The position numbers and the translations under genes were made by a program. Of a stretch of DNA of 64,000 nucleotides, positions 1 through 11,200 are shown piece after piece. Location of the stretch: positions 3,587,803-3,651,802 of the forward strand of contig CM036620.1 in assembly GCA_020746105.1 (NCBI GenBank). The letters are read 5' to 3'. The notes under the pieces were generated by a model. It was given only the letters and a program-made list of their open reading frames with translations. It ran no database searches and had not been told where the DNA came from. The DNA comes from Trogon surrucura. Lineage: Eukaryota > Chordata > Aves > Trogoniformes > Trogonidae. Each line of letters starts with the position of its first letter. Position 1 is the stretch's first letter.

Positions 1-475
1 GGTGTCACTGACAAAAGTCAAAGCAAGATCAGACCTTTAAAGAGATGATCACAGAAAGGATTGTGGGTACGTGTACAACACAACTCGCAGCATTCCGTCT
101 GGAGTACGTGGAACCAGCAGGCCACCTGGCTGTTGCCAAGCCAGTTCTTACTGGCAGACTGTGTGCATTAACTGACACATCACCACAGGGCAACTAGTCA
201 GGAGGTCCTTCATATATTAAGCCGCTGCTTTCAAATAACTGATAGGAACCGTTAATTTTGAGCTTTCAATCTTTCTAACACAGTGGGTCAAAACTAACTT
301 CTAAGTGCTGAATTTACTGGCACAACACTTGGCAGACATAAGAAGAGCCCTCAAGCTTTCCTCGTCCTTTGTACTGGTAAGCAATGAGCCTGTGTCTTGC
401 AAAAAATTTATGTGACTAACCCTGCCTATCAGTGGAGAGGGAATATGAAAACGCAAAACAATGTTGTTTACTTAC

Positions 476-648
476 GCTCCACCTAAAGGATCAAGAGGCC
501 AGAGATCTGCTGGCCCTCTTCTATTTCTCGTTATGACCATGCCTTCTTTGGGTGATACACCTCCTACAATATAGTAAACTTCAGCAATGATGGGAATGCC
601 AGCTAGTCTGAGAACAGCTGACTGAAAGTCCTCTGCTCTGCTCAGGGT
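476..648 (-). CDS. NAAA: NAAA coding exon 6 (last one in window)
   Basis: 173 nt, acceptor tttgcactag, donor GC|GTAAGT. Encodes [20 protein letters not shown] and [10 protein letters not shown], strongly conserved. It ends 2 nt into a codon, so at least one further exon must lie left of base 1. No match to the next human exon (WFRVETNYD region) was seen in 1-475. Confidence 0.94.
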
Positions 649-3600
649 CTAGTGCAAAAAAGGAGACCACAGTGAAACAGAGATCACAGAGCACAGTCAA
701 GCACAAAAATGAGCACTGGGACATCTTCGAAAGAATCAAGGGTGCAGCTTTTTTCAAAATGGCAACCGACTGCAAAGCGCTACTTAAAAATATTGCTCTG
801 AAAATAGTTTGCCAAAGTGACGAGCGTACCAACACAAAACGCATTAGGACTGGTAAATAAATTCCAAGTTGGGATAGACGAGTTCATCTGAAGAAAATGC
901 TAAGTATACATATAGGTACACATATATGTACATGGTGAAAAGTGAAAAAAGATTAAAAATCTGCCATTCTGAAGACAGAGGCACGTCCATACTTTGCAAA
1001 TGCAATCCTCAAACTCTTTCAATGTGAACAATGGGATAAATGAAAGAGGGTGAAAAGGCAGGGGGAAAAAAAAAAAACAACCACGAACACTCTACATCTT
1101 AGTCCTGCTGTGGTTTAAGAGGACTTGGGCCTACAAACCTTATCAGTTATGTTCACTATAATTCATGAACCAGAGAAGCAGCAGACCTGATATATCTTAG
1201 TACATCAAATTTACTAGGAGTCTGTAAGTACAAGTGACATAACTGAAACGTGAGCATAGAACTCAGTGCACTTACGTCTCGGATGAGCCAGCTGACAGGG
1301 TAATTCCGATTCAGAAAAGCAGCTATTGCATTTTCCCACCATTTACCACCATCTAGGGCAAAAAGAAAAAAAAATTACATGCGTGTTGCATGTGCTGTGA
1401 ACTTTACCCTCCTGCCTTCCTTCCTTTTCCATGTCTCATCTCCAGTTCTGCAATCTTTCCCCCTCTACTGTATTTTGAAAAAGGGGTGCAATAAATTCTT
1501 TAATTCTCTAACTATATCATTATCTTAGGAACACCAAATTTAGGCAGCTGACAAAGCACACACTACGTGAAAGCAGTTGGAGCCGCTGTACCACCTTGAG
1601 CTGATCAACACCGTTTAGAAAAGACTGAATGCTGGCAGTACTCCTTTTCTACTATATTACTTAACTGATATTGGTACATAAAATATGCAGAATGTGCTGT
1701 ATAACCAGGCTGACATGGCCTGGCAAGCCGTCCTTGGGCGAAATCTGTCTTTGAAATGCTCAGCTTTTTGTATCATTAGATTTGATTATTCAAGTACCAC
1801 AGAAAGTTAAATCCTCAGTGAAACAGGACAGCTACCTGTCAACATAAAACATCAACATTTCAAAAGGAGCGCTAACAAAAACCATAACAGCCAGTTGAAA
1901 TAAAAATAGGCAACATATTCCCCACTGAAGTTGAACCACAGCAGTTGGATTAATGCCTCTGCTTTCCAGAAAACATCTCAGACCTGTAATGATAGGAGTG
2001 GTCATGAACTTAGCTTTTTGGTGGGGTTTTTTTGAAGGTCCAATATTCCTGTCACCAGTGTCCTAAAACCGTAGGGAGCCTGAGGTACAGTGCACAACCA
2101 AGACAGTGTTCAGAACACAGAGTATATCTGAGCTCGTCAGTGCTAGTTATTGCAAATGGAAACTACCACATTCTTTTTGGTATCGATAACGTGCCATCTG
2201 CTCAATTTTTAAACCACTTGTACTAATAGATAAACAGTAAGCAGTAAAGAGTGAAAGGTGACTGTAAGAGGAACTAGCACTTCGTAACATACCTCGAAGA
2301 GGATTGTATGTCTATTCATACGATACATTAGTATGGATCTGTTGGCTCCAATATTAGCATGAGTCACCTCATTATTTATCTTAGTGAAATACTGCAGTAA
2401 CAGGAAGAAATATGCAGAAATCACGAAACAGCTAAAAAAGAGGTAGTGATTCTATTTCTGTGTTACTGGAGAAAATCAGGAGAACAAAAAAAAAAAACCC
2501 AGAAGTTTACAATTATTCATATGCCAAACCCAGACAAAGTTTGCAGAAGCAATATGCTTGTCACTTGACAGACCTTCACCCTATTTTCAAGTCATCGCCC
2601 TTTCCAGCTATAGTTCACATGCTCATTTCCCCAAATTTTTAGCTTGGTCATACAATGACAGATAAAGCAGCAAGCAGTTAACAACAACTGACTTAAAAGG
2701 AGTGCAGCATGTGTTGAGTGAGTTACAATTGTCTGTAGTTAACAAGTGACTCAAGTTGAGACAAGCATCAGCTCCTCACAGGCCAAAGAGGTCCATCACA
2801 CACCGAAGTTGGCAGCAATTGATTCTTCTGTTAGAACTGGGATAACAGAACGGGTTTGTGCATGGACTAAAGCACCTCACTCTTGTCTCAGATCATCTTT
2901 ACACTGAGGCTTGAAGCTCACTGCTGAGAAACATCAGGGAGAATAGGACCATGCTGCTTTTGTCCCCAAATTATGCCTGTTCACAGACATGGGACTTGGG
3001 TCCACGACACTTTCTAAATCAAGCGTTTTGGAAAGAATTAATACACTTATGACTTGACTTGCAAGTTGAAGTTATTAATGAGCTAAGAAGCACTTGGCAT
3101 CTCTCTATCAGCCCAGGACACTCCAGTTTTGACAAGATTAAGTAACTACACTAGCCTCAGAAACAGGCTGAGTGTAAACTATGGAAATAATCTAGTGAAT
3201 GCAATGACAGTATTAACGAAGCTGCCTTATGGGGACAGAAAAGTACAGAATGCAGAGGAAGGCACACAGAACTAGGAAGAGCTGTTTATTTGCTACACAC
3301 AATTGCATCTTTTCCTCTCAGCCTCTACCACCTCCAATTGTGGTCTCTTGACCAGACCACACTATTTGTCTCGTATGGCTTTCCCCAAGCTTATCTGCCT
3401 GCCCTGACACTTCTCAAGCTCAAATGACACTGTGCTGGCAAATAACTCTCCTACGCAACAGCCCCAAAGTGGCAGCATGTGTCCTTTCATGCCCAAGGCC
3501 AGAGAATTCAATTTGAGCTCCTTCCTGGCAACCTTAGTCATATTTCTCCCTCTAGCAGAATATGAGACAAGGGACAGTGGAGGCAACAATCAACTAAAAT

Positions 3601-6505
3601 AGTGCACACAACTTCAAGTATGGAAAACATATTTATTTTACCTCGTTCATCACCAGAGATTGTGAACCTGTGTGGACTTTGTCCAGTCCATAGTCCTACA
3701 TAACCAAGAAATGTGGTGCCTTGATATGCTATCTGAAACAAGGAAATAGGCAGTATTTCAGCATTCTAGAACAGAACACAAAATATAGGCAACATTCTGA
3801 AGCAGCATCCTGTCTTTTTTTCTGTCCTTTTCATACCTAACTTACCATAAAATGCTTTGCTATAAACTACCTCAAAACTTGCCAAATAAGTTTTAAGACT
3901 GAGCGTCTCACACACGCTCATCAAGCAAATTAACAAGGCCTTAGGAAAAAAAAAGAAAAAAGCCTTAATCAGTCCCTGCCAAAAATGACCTCTTCTCCTT
4001 GTATTTTTTTTTTTCCAATGTCTTGACATTTCCTTGGTTTCAGCTTCTCCTTCCAAATAATAATCTTGAGATACTAGAAAACGCTCTTCAGGATATTCAG
4101 AAAGCAAAGAATCAGAACGCAAAGAAACAGAGCATTCACCTGGCGTTCTTAGGGAGTGACTGTGACGCTCTAATAATACAGTAAATCCTCTCAAAGATGG
4201 GAACCATGTTCCCCGATTAAATCCCACTGCCTATGCAGCTGTATAATGGTACCCCGTGCCTTCACTAAACACACGCGGCCACGTCAACCACAGGTCGTAC
4301 CTGTCCATTTTTTATAAACCGCACGTCAATTGTAATCTTGCTTAATAGATCAACAAAAGCGTAATCTAGGTTCCGACCGTGGTAAATGTTTCCTTTGTCA
4401 TCCTGAGCAACTATGCTCGTACAGAACCTTCAACAACAAAAAAGAGAAAGAAAGCCTTGTGAGAAAGCTATGAGAGCACTTTCGTTATTATAGTTGCAGA
4501 ATTAATATTTGCAGAATTAACATTGCAGAAGGAATAACTGGGATTACTTACATGAGCAAACAAATAGGAGTTTGCTTTGGATCACTAACACACTTCCCAG
4601 CCTAATAGATTAGTCTTATCCTACACTTTATTATAAAGTTTCTTATAGGTTTTAATTGCAAATTGGAAAAAAAACAGAGAGACAAAATAGTTTCAAACTG
4701 CAAATATCAATTATTGTTAAAGTGCCAGCTATTTCAAGAACAGTCTAACCTCCCACCTAGAACAGGAAGCTGCAGAAATACCTTTTTCTTAGTAACAGTT
4801 TCAGTTTTGTTAACATAGGCTTTGTTAAGAATTACATTCAACAAGCAGGGATTTAAAGAGTTCCTTTCTCTGGAGTTCTTTGTCACTCCAGTGATGCCTA
4901 GCCCTGTCTTTCCAAACTGTAAAGGCAAAAAGTTTTGTAAGACAAGTAGTTTGTTCCCAGTTGATCTTTTTTCTCTACTATCTTTACAGCTGTGAAACTT
5001 CAAATTTCACAGGCCTTACCACAGTTAAGAACGATAAGTGTCCTCTGTCAAAGAATATGAAATCTGCCCCTTAAATTACTATCTGATAGTAATGCTGATT
5101 AAGGGAAAAAAAAAAAATCACTTTAACTGAATACTACATGGTAAGAAAAATAATAATCAAAACGCATCCAACTGGCTACATGCACTTGTTTCTTAAACCT
5201 ACACAGAGAAATATCTTTTTAAGATCCTTAAAAGCAGTACCAAGTGTTTATTGTTCTGTTAAACATGCTTCTAGGGGAAAAAAAGAAAAAAGACACTAGA
5301 GGTGGCAGTATTTTCACAGAGACTTTGTTTGCTGTCATCAAGATAATCTAACCATTTTCCATCACGTAAGTCAAAAAAACGACTTGATAACAGTCATCGT
5401 GAACATTCATGGCAAAATGAGCTTGGAAACAACTCTGTCTCAGATCAACAGTTAAAATTCTTAGATAGCAACTAATTTTCTAGTTTGCTTTTTCGTGAAA
5501 TACAACAGTTTGTATATTGCATAATCTTCAAAGATGCAATGAACTCAAGAACTTGGAATGAATGGCCCTTTCCTACCAGCAGAATTTTTTTTCCCCATAT
5601 TTCTGTACCGATTAACATACGCAAAACCATGACAGCTACACCTGACCTTTATTAACAAAAACACTGCCCTTAAATTCAAGATAGAAACTAACGAGAATGA
5701 AACCATCCGGATCAACGCATGAAAGCAGAATGAAGAGCACAAGTATCTTAACTGCCAAGTGCCTTGACCTGGTTTTTGTGCCTTCTCCCACACCGAAACA
5801 AAACAAACCTCCAGGCTGGTTTCCACACGATTCCGAAAGCGCCCGGCACTTACGCAGTCGATTCATAGGCGAAGTTGAGCAGGATGCCATCGCCGAGGCT
5901 TATTCCCAGCGCTCTGCACATCCCCAGGATTTCCCCCGCGAAGGGCTGCGGCATAAAGAACTCCAGCTCCGCCGCTACCGACCGGATCACTTCGTGGACC
6001 CATTTCGGGACGCTTTCGCTGCAAAAACACGCTCAAGCTATTAGCCAGGGCTGGGACGAGTAGGTTTGCCATTCGGGTTTGCAACTGGGCAACTCAGATA
6101 CTCAAGGAGATACTCAACGACCTGCCTCATTCCTGCATCCAAACCCCATCAGTGTCTGCACAGCCCGAGCGACGCCGCCAGCACAGGCTTCCCAGTTGTG
6201 AGATGTTTTTAGTCCTGATCTCCCCATCCCAGGCTCTCGGAAGCCACTTCGCACACACGCCCCCCGGCTCCCAGCTCCCCCCCGCCGCCCCGCACTCACT
6301 CGATGACCCGCGCGACGGCGTGGCGCAGGAAGACGGGGTCGAAGCGCCGCAGCACCGGCAGCCACCGCTCCTCCGCGGGGCTGTCCAGGCTCACGTTACA
6401 CAGCAGCGGGGCCGCCGCGGGGGGAGCCGGGGCCGCCGCTACCGCCCCGCACAGCACCGCCAGCAGCCCCCACAGCCGCAATCGCCGCGTCCCCACCCGC
6501 CCCAT
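476..6505 (-). CDS. NAAA: NAAA, N-acylethanolamine acid amidase (5' six coding exons; 3' end outside window)
   Basis: Lysosomal N-terminal nucleophile hydrolase that cleaves fatty-acid ethanolamides such as palmitoylethanolamide; related to acid ceramidase. Six exons join in frame: 6505-6300, 6018-5854, 4427-4301, 3732-3642, 1352-1276 and 648-476 (839 nt, 279 codons plus 2 nt). Each has AG acceptor and GT donor. The protein starts with a hydrophobic signal peptide of about 25 residues ([20 protein letters not shown]). The catalytic cysteine falls at residue 126 in FCTSIVAQD, with Arg142 and Asp145 in GRNLDY, the same numbers as in human NAAA. In the family, the precursor cleaves itself before this Cys to expose the nucleophile. 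Strong family matches include [16 protein letters not shown] and WWENAIAA. The human protein has 359 residues, so about 80 C-terminal residues, including the catalytic Asn, lie to the left of base 1. SDAD1 is the upstream neighbour on the same strand. Confidence 0.95.
1276..1352 (-). CDS. NAAA: NAAA coding exon 5
   Basis: 77 nt, acceptor tttgccctag, donor GAC|GTAAGT. Encodes [20 protein letters not shown], the family segment after SGDER. It sits alone between introns of 2.3 kb and 0.6 kb. Confidence 0.94.
1353..3641 (-). other. NAAA intron 4
   Basis: 2.3 kb between coding exons 4 and 5. AT-rich, with no conserved reading frame, recognisable transposon or RNA gene seen. Confidence 0.85.
3642..3732 (-). 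CDS. NAAA: NAAA coding exon 4
   Basis: 91 nt, acceptor tgtttcag, donor GAG|GTAAAA. Encodes [20 protein letters not shown] and SGDER, near-identical to mammalian NAAA. Confidence 0.95.
4301..4427 (-). CDS. NAAA: NAAA coding exon 3 (catalytic cysteine)
   Basis: 127 nt. The second and third codons of the exon are Phe125 and Cys126, the self-cleavage site and nucleophile. Arg142 and Asp145 follow in YHGRNLDY. Donor CAG|GTACGA; ends on a codon boundary. Confidence 0.95.
4428..5853 (-). other. NAAA intron 2
   Basis: 1.4 kb between coding exons 2 and 3, bounded by GTAAGT and a ttgttgttgaag acceptor. Contains short A-runs only. Confidence 0.85.
5854..6018 (-). CDS. NAAA: NAAA coding exon 2
   Basis: 165 nt, acceptor tttttgcag, donor C|GTAAGT. 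Encodes the alpha-chain segment with [24 protein letters not shown] and ILLNFAYES, which precedes the self-cleavage site. Confidence 0.94.
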
Positions 6506-6720
6506 GGCGCTGGAGGCGGCCGCCGGGCAGCCGTGCCCGGAGCGGCTGGGGCGGTGCCGAGGGGAAGGGGAGGGAGCCGGCGGGCTCGAGGCCGCTGGGC
6601 GGGAACCACCCTCCTTGCCCGCTCGCGCTGAGGCGTAACGGCCGCCCGCGCGCCCTGCCCTCAGGCGGCGGCGGTGGCGCGTCCCCCTCAGGCAGAGGTA
6701 GGACGTGACACACGGGGTTA
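6150..6720. promoter_or_regulatory. NAAA: CpG-rich promoter region of NAAA
   Basis: GC-rich, CpG-dense stretch covering NAAA exon 1 and about 200 nt upstream of its ATG. It contrasts with the AT-rich flanks, as expected for a CpG-island promoter without TATA box. The exact transcription start cannot be read from sequence. Confidence 0.7.
6300..6505 (-). CDS. NAAA: NAAA coding exon 1 (signal peptide)
   Basis: The ATG is at 6505-6503 inside a CpG-rich island. The exon encodes the signal peptide and the start of the mature alpha chain ([19 protein letters not shown]). The donor is A|GTGAGT; the exon ends 2 nt into a codon. Confidence 0.93.
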
Positions 6721-7743
6721 ACACCTCCCCTTCCGTTGCCCCTGGGCTTCTCTTGAGGGAGTAGATAGTCCAATTCGCATCTTTGTCTAAGTAGGGGAGA
6801 GAAGACAGACACTAGGCAGCAACTAGGCCTGGCTCTCAGCTCCCTGACCCCCACTGCAAGGGCAAAGGGAACAGAGAGGACTCAAAGACTCCTCCTCAAA
6901 GCCTCAGACATGTTACCTTGTTGACAAAAGCACATCAAGGTAAAACAGGCAACAGGGAGAGGAGTTTTAGGGCCTCTTCAGCCCCTCTTCCCCACTCACT
7001 TGCCACAGTGCTGCAGCTCCTCCACATTCATTGACCTCTCCAGCACTGCCAAGTACCAATCCTGCCTCTCCCTCAGCACAGGTATGTTCTACTTCAAATG
7101 TTTCATTCCCCTTTCAAAATTTCTACTTGTTTCTTCTATCTGGCTGAAGCCTCTCTAAGCTTTCTTTTTGTTCTTTGGGAAAGAAGAAGTGACCTAAAAA
7201 CCTAGCAGGGAGACAAATAAGAATTAAAGTGAAGACAATTGTGTATTCAACTTAACATACCCAAGCTGAGTGAATTCCCCCTCTGGGGCAGAAACATTAA
7301 TCTGGCTTCCTAAAAGGAAATGCAAAACACACCACACCAAATGCTTTTGCATTATCCTGTGCATATGGCACCTGTTCCTGCCCCACAGAGGGCGATACAA
7401 CTAACTCTGTCAACTTGACATTAAAACAGGTGCAGTATCAAGTACAAAGAACCCATTAATCAGCCCAAGAGATCAAGGCTGAAATAAGAGTTTAACTTTT
7501 GAAGTAAAGAATCCACAGACTGATGTTTTCAGGCATACTAGATAAATCAGACACCAGCAAGTCTCACAAGATGCACCAATACAGGAAAATTACTTAGTTC
7601 TCCTGCCTGTGATACTACCTTTCTATCTAAATGGCAACATAAAAAGTGCCTCCGATTCCTAATTTGACTCTTCATAAACTATAACAAAACTCTTTTTCCC
7701 CTTAACTGCTTGCTTGAACTTAAATGTATTAAAAGGACATGGT

Positions 7744-7749
7744 TTTATT
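7744..7749 (-). terminator. SDAD1: Candidate SDAD1 polyadenylation signal (distal)
   Basis: AATAAA on the minus strand, about 480 nt past the SDAD1 stop; an alternative to the signal at 7962-7957. Confidence 0.4.
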
Positions 7750-7956
7750 ATTGAAGCGATAAAATCCAGCCACTTAAATGGATTAGTCTGTAAAAATCAC
7801 ATCCATAATACAGGCACAGGCATATACACATGGTTTATCAACTGAGCCAGAATATACTTTTTTCAATTGTCTAGTAGTAAATTGCTTCAAGTGGAATGAT
7901 TTCACAATAAGGTTCCATGTTTTAATACTTACACAGAACACGAGCTCTAGGTAAGT

Positions 7957-7962
7957 TTTATT
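7957..7962 (-). terminator. SDAD1: Candidate SDAD1 polyadenylation signal (nearest)
   Basis: Plus strand tttatt, which is AATAAA on the minus strand, about 265 nt past the SDAD1 stop. A second AATAAA is at 7749-7744. Which one is used cannot be told here. Confidence 0.4.
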
Positions 7963-8224
7963 CAATACAAGATAATTGCCTTCTTCCCTAGAATCCTTTA
8001 AAGAAAAATAAAATCTAAATCCTTCAAGGATTAAGGCCTCTTCCCTCTGTCCTATACACGCAATATCTGACAGCTTGGAAGCATTCAATTTGTAATTCTG
8101 AACAGAATGTAGATAAATAAGGCATTTCAGTCCCTTTTTTTCCCTTGGAGTGGCAGGGGATGCAAATAAGCCTTTCCAGGGCTATTTCTTGAAGGATGAG
8201 TAAGTACTCTTCTCCACTACTGTT

Positions 8225-8275
8225 TTATTTCAGCAGCCGTTTTCTCTTTTTCAGAAGTGCATCTCGAAGAGCCAG
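8225..8275 (-). CDS. SDAD1: SDAD1 coding exon 22 (terminal)
   Basis: 16 codons plus TAA, acceptor catatttag. Encodes [16 protein letters not shown], the family's basic C-terminus. It is separated from exon 21 by the gene's largest intron (1.9 kb). Confidence 0.95.
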   Translation of the reverse strand: MALRDALLKKRKRLLK

Positions 8276-11200
8276 CTAAATATGAAACAAAAGAGGAATA
8301 ATCAGGTAAGGAGACAACACCACCATCATATCAATAACTTCATTCAATTTCTTCAAACTCTGAGACACAAATAGCTTAACAGGTAAAACTGGGAGCAGTA
8401 ACTGGCTAATGCTAACAACTACAGCAGCAGAAATCCTGTGGTTATTTAGCCAACTCCATAGCACAACTTTAAGAGTTGGGCTTCAAAATTAGAAGTGTTT
8501 CAGTACATCATTAGCAAATCCTATGTTATGAGAAAGATGAGATTAACATAAACTCTTCTCTCACTGACTCATTCAATTAGAAGAGATCAAGAAAAAAAAC
8601 TTCAGCTGAGAGGTAAGTAGGATTCAATGGCATTTTTTCCAAAGAGTATTACAAAGCTTCTTCTTAAGGGGAGAATGAAGGATGCTAGGGTTTTTGCAAG
8701 AACTACATTCCTAAAGAAATTTTTATTTCAGACATTTTTTACTTGATAAAGTGTTCTAGCTCTGGACTAGAGAAAACATTCCATTTTATTCTACCAAACA
8801 GGGCAGCAGAACACAGTATCCTACAATTACAGTATTCCAAGCCTTTTTTTACAATTATTTCCAAATCATGATCAACAGATGCTGTAGCCTAACCTGAGTT
8901 AAAAAAATAATAAAAAAATTATTCTTCCACTGCAACTGTTACATTTTGACCTGAAACTTGAATTGGGAGTAAGGATGTAAAACATTCAGGATCACTTTTT
9001 AGAAAAGGTGAGTAAAGTATAATAACCATTATAAAGAGAAGCTTCCTGAAAGGTTCTGAACTGTTCATTTGCAACATGTTTGGTGTGTTCCAAGAGCTGG
9101 ATTACCGCAGTCAGCCTTATGTGAGGTGAGGCTGAATGATAGTAAATGAGAAGACTACCAAGCAGGTGAGTCCAATGTCTTCCTGTTTTATCAGAAACAC
9201 CTATAATACATTCTCTCTATTACATCTATAAACCATTTCAGTCTTGCTGCTTTTAAGGCCAATTGCAGACAAATACACACAATCATTATGATACAGTGCT
9301 GGAAACAACTCAGAGGAAGGTGTGTAAAAGATTCACCTGAAAGCACTCTAGCACAAGAGAGAACCCAGCAAAAAACCACAAAAGTTAACACCACACAGAA
9401 ACAAGACCCTTGTGTAATGGGCTTATTCTGTAAGGTTTTCTCAGAAATCGCTCAAATGCCCTACATTTTTAACAGCATATAAAACCCTAGGCTGGTCACC
9501 TGCCAAGTCTGATTAAAGACCTTTCAAGGCCTCATAATTTTCAGCAAGGACTTAACCCTGCCAAGGTGAAAGACAGCAGGGCAAGGCAATGTGCCTGCAC
9601 CAATGCTCTGGCAACAGCTGCCACACAGTTCAAACATCACCTCCAGCTGAGGTGCATCACAGGAGCAGTTTCAATTATGTAATAAGTAGCATTTAAGTCT
9701 GTGCTGTAAGTACACTCCTGACAAGCTATTAGATGACCTCAAGGCCAGGACAGACAAGTTCATGACAGTAACAGGACAAAGCTCAGAGAAAGAATACCAA
9801 GAGTCAAGAAAAACACTAGAAGCTTGTCTTCTGTATCAGAAAAGGACTTCCACCACAAGTCAAAATTCTAACATGACACTCTTGAACTTAAGTAAAGGAA
9901 GAATCAAAGACATTACCATTACCTTCCTAACCTACACATATTGGCAAGAGGGCTTGGTCCTCAATGCATATTAAAGAGTAGAAACTACCGAAAGGATTCA
10001 CCACTGCAGTCTGACAGGCCTCCTCTAGAGTAGGACTCAACAGAAACCCCCTGGCCCAGAGTCCTTTCCGGCAAGTAAGCAGCAATGCCCTAAGGCACAG
10101 CATAGACAACACTTCACCAGTCTGAGAAATTTACTGCTCAGACTGCCCCATGCATTTGCAACCTGAAATATTACCTGTTTTTCCCTGAATGAGCGCTTAT
10201 TTTTTGTCCGGACACTATGGCTGTATCTCATCATCATGAAGTTCTTGTGCTTTTTCTTTTCTTTGTTGGAAGAGCTGGCAAATGGGTTAATCCTCGTTTT
10301 CTTTTTCACAAATTCTTTTCTGTCTGTTTTTCCAGCCTAGTGTAGACAACAAAATAAAATGGCAGCAGGAGGTCATTTTCCTTTCCCTGCAGTTACCATC
10401 AGCTGTTCAGATGACAAGTTCTATGGCAGTAGCAATAAATCGGGGTTCAGGAAGGCTTCCTACTGATGTTACGTACACAGCCATATTTCCTATGTCAGAG
10501 TGAAACCCTGTGTGTCTATATTTTCATCGTCACCTGTGATTATTAAGAAACTTGATTTTTTACAGCTGAGATGCAACAGCAAAACACTATAAAAGCATTT
10601 CTCAAACACTGATGATAGCTGGACACCCATCTTAAATACATAACCCCATCACCTTCACCTTCTGCAGGAGACAAACAAAACCAAATCTATAAAGACAGAG
10701 GATAAGAAGTGGCCTGGGTTACTCACCATTGCAGTTGCCAGTCTGGTCTCCTTATCTGATTTAGGCTTCTTATGCAGATGTTCAATATCTCTGAGCGAAA
10801 GCAGCTCACCCCTAAACACACAAAAAGGCAACAAAAGGACATCACACAGAGAAAACTTTGTAAGGCAAGGAAAACAAGAAGCCCTCTTGACCCTTTCTCT
10901 CACCCGTCTCTTACACAATAGTGTTCCTATGAACACGCACACAAGCACTTCTTGTTCTCTCCCTCAGGCTAATCCTCATGCTTGGGGTAATTCTTACAGA
11001 AGTCTATCACTACTGTTTTTCATGTCTTGCTTTCTCCACAAAGTTGAAGAAGCCACGGAAATATAACCAGGCAACTACTGCTACCAAAAAACCCCACAAC
11101 ACATTGCTATTGGTCTGAGTAAGTTGAACAGCCTCAGTCTCCATCAGCCGCTCTTGTTCTTTCACACCCCGATACAAGCAAACCCACAGGCCAGTATCCA

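Larger units (their letters stand above)
6721..8224. other. Intergenic stretch plus SDAD1 3' UTR
   Basis: Lies between the NAAA promoter and the SDAD1 stop codon, both genes being on the minus strand. It contains the SDAD1 3' UTR at its right side. No exon-like frame or repeat family was recognised in the rest. Confidence 0.7.

Noticed and set aside
6152..6631. 159-codon plus-strand frame
   Set aside because: Antisense to NAAA exon 1 in the CpG island; no family resemblance.
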